This document shows, piece by piece, positions 33,417-46,500 of a stretch of DNA of 64,000 nucleotides. The position numbers and the translations under genes are program-made. The notes beneath the pieces were generated by a model. That model was not told the DNA's origin, did no database searches, and was given only the letters and a program-made list of their open reading frames with translations. Source of the DNA: Bremia lactucae (lineage: Eukaryota; Oomycota; Peronosporomycetes; Peronosporales; Peronosporaceae); NCBI RefSeq assembly GCF_004359215.1, contig NC_090613.1, forward strand, positions 3,343,191-3,407,190, read 5' to 3'. Within the stretch, counting starts at the first letter, position 1. Each line of letters starts with the position of its first letter.

Positions 33417-36400
33417 TCAAAATCTCAGGAATGTTTCGACGAGGGATACCCACTTCACCAGATACTTGTTATTGACCCTCGCGACGATGACGGAGTTGCT
33501 CCACGTGAAACTGAAAATTTTCTTGCTCGCCGAGCAATGCAGATGAGACCGAAATATTGGTGGAAGCTTTTTATTGCTTTGAAGCACGAGAAGTAACTTC
33601 TTTGTGAAAATCTTGCTTGAACTGATAGCAACTTCGTTAAGGTTCAAACTGACTTTTGACGTTGAAGCGTAAACAAATTCGTTTAGAGGATCCATTCGTC
33701 TCGGCACAAGCGCCTTAAAGTCTTATGTGTAGGGGCCGCAGACGGCTTAAGCAAGCCAACATAGAGCTACACAGCTTACGCGGAAGGTTTAGCGAATAAG
33801 ATAAGCGAATCTTCGCCGCGACCGTAATTGGTTTAATAAAGCGCGGACGCAATCTGGTATTAAAGTCCGCAGATACTATGTTTGTAGGTAGGTTCTTGGC
33901 ACTTAGCAAGACCGAAAATCGACCGCATAAGAATCATAAAGCTTCTGTCATTAGCATCCGCTTATTCTTTTTGTATGTCTTAGGTATCGGCCATTGTACC
34001 ACGCACATGTCTCAGACATTTAGCCGTGTTGCGAGTAACTCACTTATTTGTATCCTATTTGTAACTGATATCCGCAAGCCGATCGGCTAATTCTCTGCTA
34101 TACAGCCTTTAACCACGAAGTGGTATCGTTAACGGAGCGCGTGGGTGAGTGAGACCGTTTACTTAGAACGGACCATAGCATTTTGATGCTTGCAATGCTT
34201 ATTTAACGCAAACTTGGCAACGGGGGGCGTTGTGGTACAGTGCTTTGGCGTCTCAGCACACACTGCGCACAAAGTCTTCTTAGGCACATTGACACATTCA
34301 GTCTGAGTAATGTGGACTCGTGAAGTAGTAATTGAAGCTGTCGAAAATGAACAATATATTGACTGTATCATGGAAGGCGGTGATGCAAGCTTCCGCTATA
34401 CCATGATGACAGCACATCGCTCTGTGAATGGTCTACTGTGGGCATGTCCAATCTGATTCTAAGCACCCCTGAAACGGGGTCTTTAACGGAGACAATTATT
34501 ACTGGCAAACCGTGTTGTCGAAACGCGCGATTAATAAACAGCTTTGATGTACCTTCACCGTCAATGTTATCCGGCACAGCCGCTAAGTCAGCCATTTCGC
34601 TCAATCGAACAACAAAGACCACGATGCACGTGTTGCCTTCGAGTCTTTCGATGTGCCAAACACAAAATCCGTCTGATGGACTCGCAGCAACCAGTGGGTA
34701 CGAGCAAACTAGCAAGTGGCGCAGTTGCATGAGCCGAGGTTGAACCCGTTACAGGTTTCATATTAGTGAACATAGGTACTCACCCATCTAAAGAGTTTAA
34801 GCCATAGTAACTCTGGCTGACTGACCCGTAGGTCGATTCTCGATCGAGACGACCGCTAAAGGGTCATGTGCATCATAGCGGATTCGAAATTTTAGTTTCA
34901 CAATTGAGGAGCTACGATGCGCGGAGGATCGCTGCATCTGTGGAAAAGGACAAAATGCCATCATCGATAGATTATTGAAGTAAAATCGAACTCAATCGTG
35001 CCGACAATTGAGTTTCCGGGTGTTTAAACTGGTTAATACCAAGAGCTCGTAGTAAAGCTACAGACTGTTCATCCTTGTCATAATATGCGCGGATTGAATA
35101 AGTGATTGGCGACTTTACAGTAGTAACTTGAGCAAGCTCAAGATCTTCTCTGCGTGATAACGTATCAGCCAAAACATGTGTTGTCAAGGCTTACACTTCA
35201 CCTCCAAGTTATGTTCGGCAAAGAATGAAAGCTATCGATCCTTCTTTCTTTGCGAGCGATGATGTGACCGAGTCGCGGTGCGTAAAGAGCATGATTTGGA
35301 TAAGTAAAAAAAGGCTTAGAGTACTCGGAATTTGACAAGAGCATACTTCACAGAAAGCTTCTTCTTGTCATGAACGTGAATGTTCTTTTCTGCAGCTTTA
35401 AGCTGCCTAAACTCGAGAACGATGACGCATTTTCAATCATCTTCTTCTGTTCGTAACAAAGCACTTTTTATAGCAAAGTAAAGTGCATTACATAAGACAC
35501 AGAAAGCTCAATTGAAATTTGGCAAAGCCAAAATTGGATCATGTATGACGCTATTCTTTACTCTTTAAAAGCGTCACTTTTGTGCTAGTCCTGCATTTAT
35601 CCGTATCTTTTTTAGGGAGATTGGATATTGTCCGAGCCATATCAGCGTAATTTTGCTGTACTTGTTGCTAGTAATTGGCAAGGCAAGCCACTTTGGTTTT
35701 TCGGAGCAAGCCAATCAACTACGGCTTTACCTGAGCAGGGCCTGCTCTGAAAGCCTCGCTTCCCAATAGCATCGTACGAAAGGAATTTCTTCTGTATTTA
35801 AAATAAATTTAGGTGCGTTGGCATACAACTTGTTTGTGCGCATGCACAAGCTCGCAAATGGTGGATGATCTTTTTCACGTCCAACGCATCTGCTCGGCAC
35901 GACTGTGGATAAAAGTTTCATAAAAATATGTACGCGCATAACCTCGACGAGGACGAAATAGGTATGTCACCAGACCGATGACCAATAAAAGTAGCCGGTG
36001 TGTGTAAAGCTTTTGAGTCATAACCAGCCACTCCAGAAGCATACTGCTTGGGGTTCTAACCCATGTAAACGGAATATCATGAGCACGCATCAGCAGCTGA
36101 TAATAACCATCAACTAAGTCGAGCGCACTATAAAATTGTACATCCCACTATAATTTTATGAAGAACACATTTTCTAGGAATGGGTCTCTGCGCTGTTATA
36201 GTAGCAGCATCAAGGTTATTATAATCATGCACGATGCGTCACTTACCATTTGGCTTTTAGACACAAATTGTCGGTGTTGAATGGGGAGACATACTCTCGC
36301 GTACCATCCAAGCCTCGTGCTCAGCACGTAAGAAATTGTTAATGACATCACACTGTTTGTTTGACAAAGGCCGCTATCGTGTAACACAGTTTTTAGTTCC

Positions 36401-36770
36401 AGGAACCAAGTCAATTTTATATCGTACACCTCAATCAGGATGTTAAATACATTGTGGATTGTGACACGCTTCGTCTTGGAAATTCTACTAGAGGGAAGAA
36501 TGGATAGGAAGGATCTATAAGGATTACGGGGTGATTCACTACGCACTACGTGTAGCCTTTGTATCCTCAAGGATGGCTTCATTCCGAAGCGATAAATAAT
36601 TCAGCTAAGTGTCTGGTCGAATGTCCTCCATCTCAGATAAGTCACCAGTCTTAAAGGCCTAATTGAACGCACCCACAGACATTTCGTCTAGCTCTAAGAT
36701 CATGTAACGATAAGAGCCTCAACGCTAACATTCCCATCGTTACGAGCTCTTTCAGAGCTAGAAAAAATGC
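33417..36770 (-). pseudogene. Gypsy pol copy 3, heavily decayed
   Basis: A pre-RT stretch (about 36600-36770, LELDEMSVGAF), RT (35875-36090, ending in RGYARTYFYETFIHSRAE, where the usual FDD is FYE, destroying the active site), an RNase H end with VLADTLSRREDLELAQVTT (34972-35187), integrase core (34368-34730, FINRAFRQHGLPVIIVS), integrase C-terminus (33715-33909, NLPTNIVSADFN ... SRLRPLHI) and a chromodomain-like tail (33417-33707, KYLVKWVSL). It is the most diverged of the three copies. Confidence 0.75.
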
Positions 36771-37488
36771 TACTAGTCACTATTGACGAGTGTATATAGC
36801 TTTTCGCTAGTCTCACACTGTGGATCTATAGACGCTTTGAGTCTCACCGTATCCGAATTCTGTCTCTACTGTCTCGATGTCGACTTATTACACTTCGTAG
36901 AGGCCAGAACATTTATTTTTGCAAGGTTGACCATTTCCAAATTCTTAGTTTGCCTCAGCACATCGCTGATATCCTACAAGTGTCCAACGTGAAAAATGCG
37001 ACGTTTACAGACGTGTTTAATATGAAAGCCCCTTTTCTAGCCCTAACCGCCAGGCTTAGAGGTAGTTAGACTATCCTTAGCTTATCTGTTTGGATTAGGA
37101 CAGATGTCATGACCCTCTCCAACTCTTTGTCCAAAGAAATACACTTTTGTTCTCTTTACCCTCGTATGTCTTAGTATCCACAACTGAGGACGAGCCTTAG
37201 GCTCCTCATAAGGTGCAGGGATGTATTGTGTTGGCATAGTAGTCGCTTCGTGGTCATGGACCTGTCCGATTAGAGTGGGATTAAGTGCATAAAGGTATCT
37301 AGTCTTGCATCAAGTACCTCTAGGACCTGAGACAGAATATGATCTATCTTTTCAGACCCAAACAAAGCCTCAAGCTTTTTAAAAACTAAGCACTTCGCCT
37401 CTAAGGGGATGTTTGGGAAAGACTTTATCCTCAAAAAGGGTAAGCCTTATCAAGACTCAGGCGTAGATTGACTACGAGTCTACCAGGT
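36771..37488 (-). other. Probable 5' internal region of the decayed gypsy element
   Basis: Lies between pol and an LTR start. The minus strand next to the LTR reads CCTGGTAGACTCG, a possible primer-binding site of the same type as at 1066-1074. No gag domain could be recognised with confidence. Confidence 0.4.
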
Positions 37489-38114
37489 GTAGCGGAGCTA
37501 CCTCGCTCCTTAAGTCAGAGGAAGACTTTAGACCCAAAGAGTCACTTAGTTCTTACAGAGTAAATTAGGATTACAGCTCAAAGAGTTATACAAGCTAGTA
37601 AAGCTTGATGAATCCTACTAAAAGGACTCAGTGGTTTGTAGAAACGAGCGGCAACTAGGCCCGAGAATATGTACCTTTGGAAGGCGTAGTACTCTGATCG
37701 AAGTGCAATCCTTAGAATGGCAAGGCGTTCTGTTTATATCAAAAGGGGAACTGAACTATACGTGTGTTAAAAATTTAGAATCTTACCCTTGGCCGAAAAT
37801 CTATCTCAAAGTATGGAACACCTACTTAAATAGATTACAACCATAGTTCTCTATCTAGTAGCTGCCACGCCTATCACCCATAGCAAATATAAGCCATTCT
37901 TAAAATTGTCAAAATCAAAAAGACATTTGTGTAGATAAAACTCCTGAAGTGGCATTATTGTCAATTATCGTCTAAGAGAATTATTGGTCTAAACATCTAT
38001 TATTTTGCGACGAGTTATATAAAAAAAATGAAGGCAAAAGTAGATGAGGAATTTGAATTACACATAGCCTAAAAGGCCGATATAATTCGGAAGGTAGCAA
38101 AATTGCGTTACCTA
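37489..38114 (-). repeat. Candidate 5' LTR of the decayed element
   Basis: Starts TGTAGCGGAGCTACC directly after the putative primer-binding site and keeps a CAGAGGAAGA block seen in the other LTRs. The outer end is placed at GCGTTAC (about 38114) by partial inverted symmetry. The outer border is uncertain. Confidence 0.4.
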
Positions 38115-39338
38115 CATCACATTCGAGCACTTCAGCCTCACGTAATTTTCACTTAAATTTGCTTTTGGGATGCAAAGTTTACATACGGCATGATAGCTAC
38201 TAGCAAGAAAAAATGCTAACTGCTATAGCTAAGGCTCAACCAATGCTGTATGTGAAGAAAAGTACAGTGCCGCGAAACTACCTAAAAAAATACAGCCGGA
38301 ATGCTGTCTCGTCGTCTGCGCTGGATAGCGCAGCTAAAAAGTTTGGTGTTTGTACAAGTTGCAGGTCATTTTCAACTCATACTTATTTTAAAGTATTATC
38401 TTACGAAAGCTAAACGCTGTCGGCTTCACCTCTGAGCGTTTCGATAGATGTTGCAAAAGATAAAAAATCCTTTGCTCTTCCGTCCCCATAGATTTAAAAG
38501 ATAGGCTAATATTTACAATTTGCTCATATCTTTTGTAGAATTGCAATCTATTATTTACCCAGCTCGTGACCCCTAACCCCTAACGTGACATATGACCAAT
38601 TGTACATTTCCTAATTTTGGCTTTCGAGGGAATTTATCGAACTTTAATGAAAGTCGAGTGGAAGGCTGAAGGCTTAGGGTCCAGCTTAGGCTTTTATCCT
38701 CACGGCAATTCTGCGCGTGAGGCTTCCTGGGCAAAGTTGTACACTGCATGCTGTCAAAGGTTGAGCTTTTTGTGTAAATAGAAACATTGGCTCTTCATTC
38801 ATTTAGTAAAACGACCACTTGAATTATCAGGAGGTTCTTCCACGTTGACTCATTTCATTCAAATTAAGCAGAAGCCTAGTCATCTACTGTCAGCTTACCG
38901 AATACTTGTAAATTGAGCAGCTCTTCTGGTAACACGTCTTTTTATAGACACCATATGCTTTTAATGTCCAGCATCCAAGCCGAATAAAGTTACAGGAGCA
39001 CGGTAGAGCCGGCGAATGTTGGAAGTCAAGCTAAAATTATTGTTACCTTTATCCTTGCGTACATTGTTGTAACATCAAATAAAAATAAATGTCCAATGAC
39101 ATAAGCGCGTCTAGCAATGCTGTCACAGTCATGGGCTCTGAAGTTTACAAGCTTACGATGATTGTGGATTGTAATTTCTAAATGCCACGATGTGTAAGCC
39201 TCAGTTTTCCATTCCACTGAAAATTTGCGGCGTTATGTAATACAATGTCTACGAATCGTAGATCTTGTTAAATGCTACGTGTATAAACTTGCGCACAGTA
39301 ATAAACCTCTGCCGTTCGATACCATTTCCGTTGCCACG
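38115..39338. other. Intergenic region upstream of the ankyrin-FYVE gene
   Basis: No gene, RNA or transposon domain recognised. The segment contains CTAACCCCTAAC (about 38573-38584), a short C/A-rich repeat too small to interpret. Confidence 0.5.
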
Positions 39339-40487
39339 ATGCCGTGCGACATGGCGGTCGTGTCCCTCTCATCGACGTCCACAATGGACTCGGATTATGA
39401 AATCCCAGTAGCCTTACAAAGGTTGCATGTATGGAGGAACGATCGCGTCTCGATGCGGGTGTCCCAGGCGCTTAGCTCCATGCACACCATTCGCGAAAGC
39501 GAGTCTATGCGCTCTAGTTTACTTACGGCGAATAAATGGAAGAAACTGGGCTACCATCCGTATAAGCCCGATGCATTAGGCTATACGGCACTCCATCGCG
39601 CGGCCAAGCACGGCGATGAAGCTGTGATGGCATCGCTGCTCGCCATGTACGATGGCAAAGCAATCGACCTTGTCTCGCTTAAGTCCTACAAACAGGAACA
39701 ACTTGCTCTTCATATTGCTGCGAAATTCGGCAATTTGGAGGCTGTACGACTTTTAGCGGAACCTGAATTTCGAAAATTTATAAATATGCCCGATCGGAAT
39801 GGCAACACCCCACTGCACTTTGCTGCAACGTGCTCGGCGCTGTCAGCAGCTACAGTAGTCGCTCTTCTGTTGCTTCGAGGTGCCGATCCAACCATTAAAA
39901 ACAAACAAGGTGTGTTTCCAATTGTTGCACACTTGTTAACGACGCAAAAGGATGACATTGAGATCGTGCAGCAGCTCTTAAAGAATGGCAGCAACCCCAA
40001 CACCACTGACGCGGCGGGCAACACAGTGCTACATATTGCGGTTTTTAAAGGATTATGGAAAATTGCCGCAGCACTCGTAAGAGACCACGCAAGCTTGACA
40101 ATACGCAATAATCAAGCAATGATGGTCTTGGAGGTGCTGTCGCCACTGCAGCTAGCGTGGCTAGCGAAATTTTTTGTACACCCACCCGAGTGGGTACCGA
40201 ATGAAACTCAACGCTCGTGTATGGTGTGCTCGCGCAAGTTTGGACTGCTTGTTCGACGTCACCATTGTCGCTTGTGTGGACGCATTTGCTGCGGTCCTTG
40301 CTCAAAGTACAAGCGTCGTCTCCCATTTGCTGACGTATCGTATCAAGGTACAAGTAAAGGAGGACACGCAAAGGTGAAAGTCTGTAGTACGTGTATAACC
40401 GTCCATGAAGCCGCAAAGGACGACTTGTCCTGGTCAAACACGACGGTAGATCGATTAATTGCTAGTGATGCTGTGATCGACTACTAG
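39339..40487 (+). CDS. Ankyrin-repeat protein with C-terminal FYVE zinc finger
   Basis: 382 residues from the ATG in CCACGATGCCG; the frame is open upstream to 39225 but without an ATG. Ankyrin repeats occupy about residues 75-280 (GYTALHRAAKHGD, LALHIAAKFGN, GNTPLHFAAT, GNTVLHIAVFKG). The FYVE finger follows, with CMVC, the R(R/K)HHCR signature as RRHHCRLCGRICC, GPC and a final CSTC, so the eight zinc ligands are present. FYVE domains bind phosphatidylinositol 3-phosphate, pointing to endosomal membranes; the ankyrin part would bind a protein partner. Ank-FYVE proteins are abundant in oomycetes. Intronless; the substrate or partner cannot be named. Confidence 0.9.
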   Translation: MPCDMAVVSLSSTSTMDSDYEIPVALQRLHVWRNDRVSMRVSQALSSMHTIRESESMRSSLLTANKWKKLGYHPYKPDALGYTALHRAAKHGDEAVMASLLAMYDGKAIDLVSLKSYKQEQLALHIAAKFGNLEAVRLLAEPEFRKFINMPDRNGNTPLHFAATCSALSAATVVALLLLRGADPTIKNKQGVFPIVAHLLTTQKDDIEIVQQLLKNGSNPNTTDAAGNTVLHIAVFKGLWKIAAALVRDHASLTIRNNQAMMVLEVLSPLQLAWLAKFFVHPPEWVPNETQRSCMVCSRKFGLLVRRHHCRLCGRICCGPCSKYKRRLPFADVSYQGTSKGGHAKVKVCSTCITVHEAAKDDLSWSNTTVDRLIASDAVIDY

Positions 40488-41232
40488 AATTTACAAGGGT
40501 CATGACGTGCAAGCGGAGAACGGTAACGCTGTATTCTATGTGGCGGATTAAAAAAACCGATTTAGTGCGCCATGAACGTAGTTAGACACCATTTACTTGA
40601 ATTGTGTCTCATTTCTTGCTTGTTACGTGCTGTACAAAGCTAGTATGATACATTAGACATTACGCAGAAATGACGCGAAAAAGTCGTCGCTACACCCAAC
40701 TTACGAACATTACAAACGGCGACTTTGAAAATGTATTATATGAACGTGAGTGGTTTTTGGAATTGCCTTGAAAAGATTAAAGAGGTTTGCGATTGCATAA
40801 AATACGTCGCATGTCTTGCAGCTGATATGGATCTACAACTCACTCAAATTTCGTACAAATACCTTATCCTACCATCAACTCTATTTCAAACGTTTGCAGA
40901 GTTACTAGTGTTTCTAGTAGAAATTCTGCCGTCGTAAGTATCCGACACCGATAATTAGTGGGCGAGGGCTGTCAAAAATAATAATTAATGCTTTCACATC
41001 AGTTTTTATCACACACATTTCAATATATTTAGCCATGCCCGTGTTTTTATCTTATTAAATGTTCAAGCTCTGCCTTTTTATTAGATAACTGGCACGCTAT
41101 CTCGATGCTGTCGTCTACGCCTGGTAAGCACCATGCGTAGGCAGCATCATCGGGCCGCCTTCTTTCATGCTGACACGTATAAATACAATTCCAGATTAGC
41201 TTCCGTAAACAACAGCCGTCCTTCACATCTTT
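40488..41232. other. Convergent intergenic region
   Basis: Between two 3' ends. Only a short AT-rich ORF (40725-40937), not convincing; nothing else recognised. Confidence 0.5.
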
Positions 41233-42342
41233 TTAAATGTACCTCTTAAAGTAATAGTACAGGAAATCCGCCATCATCAACATGTGACCAACTTGCACTA
41301 AAATAACCGTGTATCCAACGTGATGACCCGCATCCTTCTCGCCAAGCTCATGATACGACGAAAACCAAAACACCAAGTGCATGAAGCTCCCGAATGCCAG
41401 CGCATACACAAAGTGAGAAATGTTGGAATCCACCGCACCACCACCCTAACAATAAAAAACCGTGAAATTTTATTAAATCAAAACGTCGAAAAATTGCGTG
41501 AATTTAAAAGTGCGTACGCGTTTCTGGAACATGAACAATTGTGGTAAAATCGCAACAGCTTCAATGTAAAGCGCAATGGTCCATGCCACGTCGGAAAACC
41601 AGTTGCGATTCAAATTTGGATGGATAAGCTGCATTCGCACCAACAAATCGAGCCACTTTAGCAAACAATCAATCCCTTCATTAAGCAATTCTAGAACCCA
41701 CCATGCCAAAGAAAATGCAAGGTATCAAGATATAGAGTGCACCAAGTTCCGTGGGCAAATGCATCCATCCGAACGTATCGTAACGGAGCTCATAAGTCGA
41801 ATTATAGCGCTTCAAAATGAGGTAAATGACACCGCAACACAGCACAAGTGCTGTGATCTCCAAAAGCGAATACAGCCAGTCGCCACTTCGGTCGTACGGC
41901 AAGTAGCCTTGATAACGTAAAATTGAGCTCAGCCGAAAGAGGAACACGAAGGCGTAGAGCTCCAGCGTCTTTAGTGAAAGACCTGCGACTGACCGCTGCG
42001 AGAATGCTTTAAAGATCAGAAAAACAAACCCAAAAGCCCGAATAAACGAGCCCATGGTCTATTTAATATCCAAGTAGAAGTCCACTTCGTGTTAGAATTA
42101 GTCGTAAGTAGAGCATTAAAAGTGCCGGTAAGTACCATAAGGAAGGAAAAGTCGCCATCACTAAACAAGTGGTAGCAAAAGAAAACAACCACTACAAAGC
42201 CCGACCAGAGCGCAATATTGCTCTTGTGCTTTGCTATAAAGACACTGCTAGGTCAAACACAGTCAATATGGCAGACCGCACAGGTAGAAAAGGAAGGAAC
42301 TTACGCGCCGGGTGACTTGTCTTTACTATTCATATCCATCAT
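41233..42342 (-). CDS. ERD2: ERD2/KDEL-receptor-like seven-TM protein, five exons
   Basis: Exons 42342-42305, 42247-42136, 42058-41702, 41628-41518 and 41445-41233 encode 276 residues. Introns are 57, 77, 73 and 72 bp, with GTAAGT, GTACTT, GTGGGT and GTACGC donors and AG acceptors. The spliced protein reads through FSDGDFSFLM-TMGSFIRAFGF, the core SVAGLSLKTLELYAFVFLFRL, LPYDRSGDWLY, the hallmark IEAVAILPQLFM and a C-terminal ADFLYYYFKRYI. About seven hydrophobic spans. This is the longer ERD2-like class, with an extra N-terminal segment. Role: retrieval of H/KDEL proteins from Golgi to ER, or a related function, since some long forms are uncharacterised. All splice sites are inferred from consensus sites plus restored homology. 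Confidence 0.85.
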
Positions 42343-43588
42343 GGTGGACAAACACGATGTATTATTAAAAAAAATGGGGGTTTCTAATGCTTACGCGGCA
42401 CCTTCTCGGTTAATTCCATTCTGTCCTTCGATTGGCCAAAAGTAAACGATTGAATGATGTAAATTTATTTACTGGAAAACTACCCAAATTCTGAAACCTA
42501 ACTTGCTTACACTCCTCGGCCGTGGTACCATCTATACCGACCTTTACGAAACGATAAGATGCATTCTGGATGATAGTGGTGCATATCGGCGAGTCCCTCA
42601 GAAAAAATTACGTTATCTACATATTAACCCGATAGTATGCGGATTCAGTTAGAGCTAATAACTGTCAGTCATTGGGACCATATATGTGTTCTACATTAAA
42701 ATGAAAGTAGTTAAAGTGGAGTGCTCAGATTGAGTAGGAGAGATGATAATAGATTGTCCTCACTTTCGACTGAATCGTTCTAAATCAATTCGTCATTGCA
42801 CTTCATGATTTTTATACTCGTAAAATCTGTCTATAGAATTGGTTAATGTGATGTTGAAATGCTGATTCTTCTGGAAGTGTTTGATCGCAGAACGCGAGTC
42901 GGCACTTCCCAAAGTGCCCAGCGATTCTCGCCGTCTCAAGGGACTTTCGCGTCGGGCTGATGGACCCAACATCCACCAGAGGGACGTGCTATAGCCACAT
43001 TGTAAAAATTACGGAAGACCCAAGCATCGCACAAAAGAAGGCAACGTGAGTGGCAACAGTGGCAACGGGTCGGAACACTAAGATCAAATAGATTAATGAG
43101 GAACAAGTGTGTTGGTCAAATTAATGACTGGTTGAAAGCGATTCCGTCGATGATTGGTTTCTTACATTTTAAAGATTTCCGATTTTAGAGCAGCTTAGAT
43201 TGAAGAGCACACGTCCAGTCTGAAACGAAAGACAAATACTCTTTATAGTGGCGACTGTATAGAAAAGCCAGATATTGGGCCAATTTCACTAAAAAAGCCC
43301 TAATTCTAACAAGCACTGCAGTAATTTTAAAAACTCGGAAAGGTTACGTTCTCTTGGTGTTTGACACATCACATTTATTCGAAACCTATCGTGCTGAATG
43401 AATCACCAAAGCACAAACCCATCTTCACGCACTTCTTGTTTTTCTTTAGTCGCCAAGACGTGATCGCCATCAACCTATGCGCAGCAGTCGCATGAAAGTC
43501 GATTCATCACAAAACCTGCAAACGAATTCTTAAGGCCACATCATCATCGTGAACCAAATTCTCAACACGAACCTTCCGACACTCGCGA
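42343..43588. other. Intergenic region between the ERD2-like gene and Argonaute
   Basis: Over 1.2 kb with no recognised gene or transposon domain; it holds the ERD2-like promoter and the Argonaute 3' flank. Confidence 0.5.
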
Positions 43589-46500
43589 CTAAATAAAGAA
43601 CATGCAGTTCTTTAGCTCATTGTGGAGCTCAGCAAAGTCAAAATGAGACGAGTTGGAGTTGAACGAATTGACTGTAGAAACCCCATCCGACCCTTCATTC
43701 AAGAAGAATCGCGCACGAGCAGCAGCCAAGTGAGCATAGTAGGCAGGCGTCGCAAACGACACAGAGCGAGTACAACGAGCAAACGTGTATCCAAGATGAT
43801 ACGTGAGGCGCTGGACGTCGTCGGCAGACAGTTTGTTTTCATCATGCAACACCGTGTAGTGACATGGGACACTCGTGCCTTGAATGCCACTATGGCCATA
43901 CAAGAAGAAATCAAATCGATGCGAATCTACGATTCCGGTATCAATGACAGTGCCAGGAACGACATTGCCTTTACGATCGGCATCGCGTGAATTCGTTGGG
44001 AATGCACGCATATGGTGGCGCTTGTTGACAATAATAAAGGTCACGGGTGGATTGTAGCCGTCCGAGATCATCTTGAATGCTTTCCGAAGCGCGCGCATCT
44101 CAGTGAGCAAAATATCACGGTGCTGTCCTTCACTTACGCCGTCACGATAGTACAAAACATGCTCTGGTTTTCGATTCGTGCTTTGGTAATATGCTAAGAA
44201 GAGGTCTCGCAACATGTGTGGCAAGAGCTGAATATCACTCGAAGCTTTTTGAGCGGCCACACGAGCAACGTACTTGGCCGAGTACCGATCGAGTGACGCA
44301 ACAACCGACGCGATAGATGGTCGAGAGCCCATGCCTGAACGTGGGTGTTCCACGTCTGCGCCAATGATAATTGTAGGTGCCGTGCTCACCAATGGTAATG
44401 GTTCGCGCAAGATGGAGTTCTTGCCACTAAGCTTCATATTGATTTTCAAACAGACATTCGCACAATACTGAGGTTTTGCATTCCGGACATTCTGTGACAC
44501 AATACATTGACTTGGAATGCCCAAGATTGTGTCTGACATTCGCTTGATATCACTATACGACCCCACGCTTTTGTCTTGTTTTATCACCAGAATGAGCTGT
44601 GGAGGACCTCGATTGCGAGCTTCGAGTTCTTTGAAACACATTTTCATCAGCTCTTCGACTTGTGCGCCACGATATTGATCTCCGTGGACCAGATGCGGGT
44701 TACTATCTTCAATAACCAATCCGCTCTTGCCTGCCATGTCCAATAAACTGCGAATAAAACTTTGAACGTCACGTTCACTGACATTGGCACTGACAACGAC
44801 ACCCCAATTCCGCATCGTGGCGCCCTCTACAAAGCGTTTATCTCGTAAATTCCATTGACCTCCCGATGGTCGTTCCGAGACATTGGCATACTGCACATCT
44901 GGTGGATCCATCACACGCGCTTCCGTTGACTCCAAGCGTTGCTCGACTTTCATGCCAAATGCAGCCAAATACGGATCGTTTTCAAACCCAGCTTGACGAA
45001 TTTGGTCAAGAATGGTTTCTTGTCGAGCACGTGGAGGTTGACTAGTCTGTCGAATGATTTCGGCCGTATCCAGGTCATTAATATTCGCACACCGCTGTCC
45101 TGGAGCAACTTCACACAATTCAATGGGCAGCCAATTTTCTTTGCCAGGACGTTTACTGCCAACATTTACCAACGGAAGATTCGGATATCGCAACGTCATG
45201 TTGTATCGTTTGCTAAAATAATCGGCCACGGACAAGTGTTCGCCTTTAATATCCACCATGGTTTGATTTGCTGGTTGTGAGCTAATACCAAAGATCGCAC
45301 GCTTTCGGTCTTTACGGTGCGTTGGGACGACTTCAATCTTACGCAACACACGCGCGAGATTCTTTCCATCCCGATCGGATAACGTACGAATGTCATTTGC
45401 CGAACGTGCATTTAACGCTGGGAGGACTAGTTCCATGAGCTCTTTTGGCGCGTAAAACACTGTTGCAGCTTGGTCGACATTCATAAGCAGCTTCCGATCG
45501 GCAACACGAATAGCTTGGTGATACCCCCAGCATAATTCTTTGCCTCCTTTAAGTGGATGCGTCTTTTTCATGGAAAAAAAGTTCCGACCAACTGAAATCA
45601 AGCGCTGCGCACCTAAATGACGTGCAGCGACATCCAAAGCTTGCAAGACTGGCATGACATTAACGTCTGGATTCGAGTAATAATCCTTGAGCGTGCTGGT
45701 AGAAATGGCTTCGGCGAGCTTGATTTTGACTACAAAGGTACGAGGACCACGGAATGGCCGACGAGGAGCGTCCCCAGCTGCTGGCGGAGGCGGCGTTGGG
45801 CTTATACCATCGGGATTGACATCGATAAAAGTCTTTGCTTGGCCATCCCACGGCAGCATCGCAGGTGCGTACATTGCCGCCATTCCATCATGCACGACTC
45901 GAATGCCATTAAAATCGCTTTCATACTGTCTTAACGCGGCATTAATGACATTTCGTACGAGGGACCGAGGGAGCGGACGTTCCGGACGGGTTTCACGCTT
46001 TAAAGGAGCCACGGCATCGCTCATTTCCACGTCCTTGTCCTGTTTTTCAACTTTATGCACACTCGCATGCCCGTCATCCGTACTTTCAGCCATCGTCGCA
46101 TCGTTTTCCTTCGCACTAGGACCATATTTCATATCCATTGCCGTATCAGGAGAACGCGCAACATCCACGTGATACTTGAGAATCTCCGTAGGAGCGCCAT
46201 CAAGCAATACACTAAAGTAATTTACTTGTAATTGCATGGATTTACCACCACGTCCAATACCAGGACGTCGACAAATGAGAAATTCTTGCTGAAGTTCCGG
46301 ATCTTCCGTACTCACGTCACGCACTCCTGCACGACCAGTCCACTCGTCTAGAAGACGTGGATCCGCAACAGGTTCGCCAAGACTCTCATATCCTGAACCA
46401 CTGAGTGTCCCAACACCAGGCCCGGACTCGCCACGACCGCCACGACCTCCACCGCCTCCATATCGTCCCCCACCACGACCTCCCCCGCGCTCTCCTCCCC

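Larger units (their letters stand above)
26229..38114 (-). mobile_element. Composite block of rearranged minus-strand Ty3/gypsy elements
   Basis: From the 3' LTR at left to an LTR start with primer-binding site at about 37489, the minus strand carries three partial pol genes one after another (33417-36770, 30516-32334, 28061-30515) with no complete LTRs between them. Recombination between related elements is the simplest explanation. Everything is broken by stops. Confidence 0.75.

Noticed and set aside
38573..38584. CTAACCCCTAAC resembling telomere repeats
   Set aside because: Only two units, far too short to be an interstitial telomere.
39225..39338. N-terminal extension of the ankyrin-FYVE protein
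   Set aside because: Open frame without an ATG; the first ATG with good context is at 39339.
43622..43990. Plus-strand ORF over the Argonaute 3' end
   Set aside because: Antisense shadow of the PIWI coding sequence; no independent signal.
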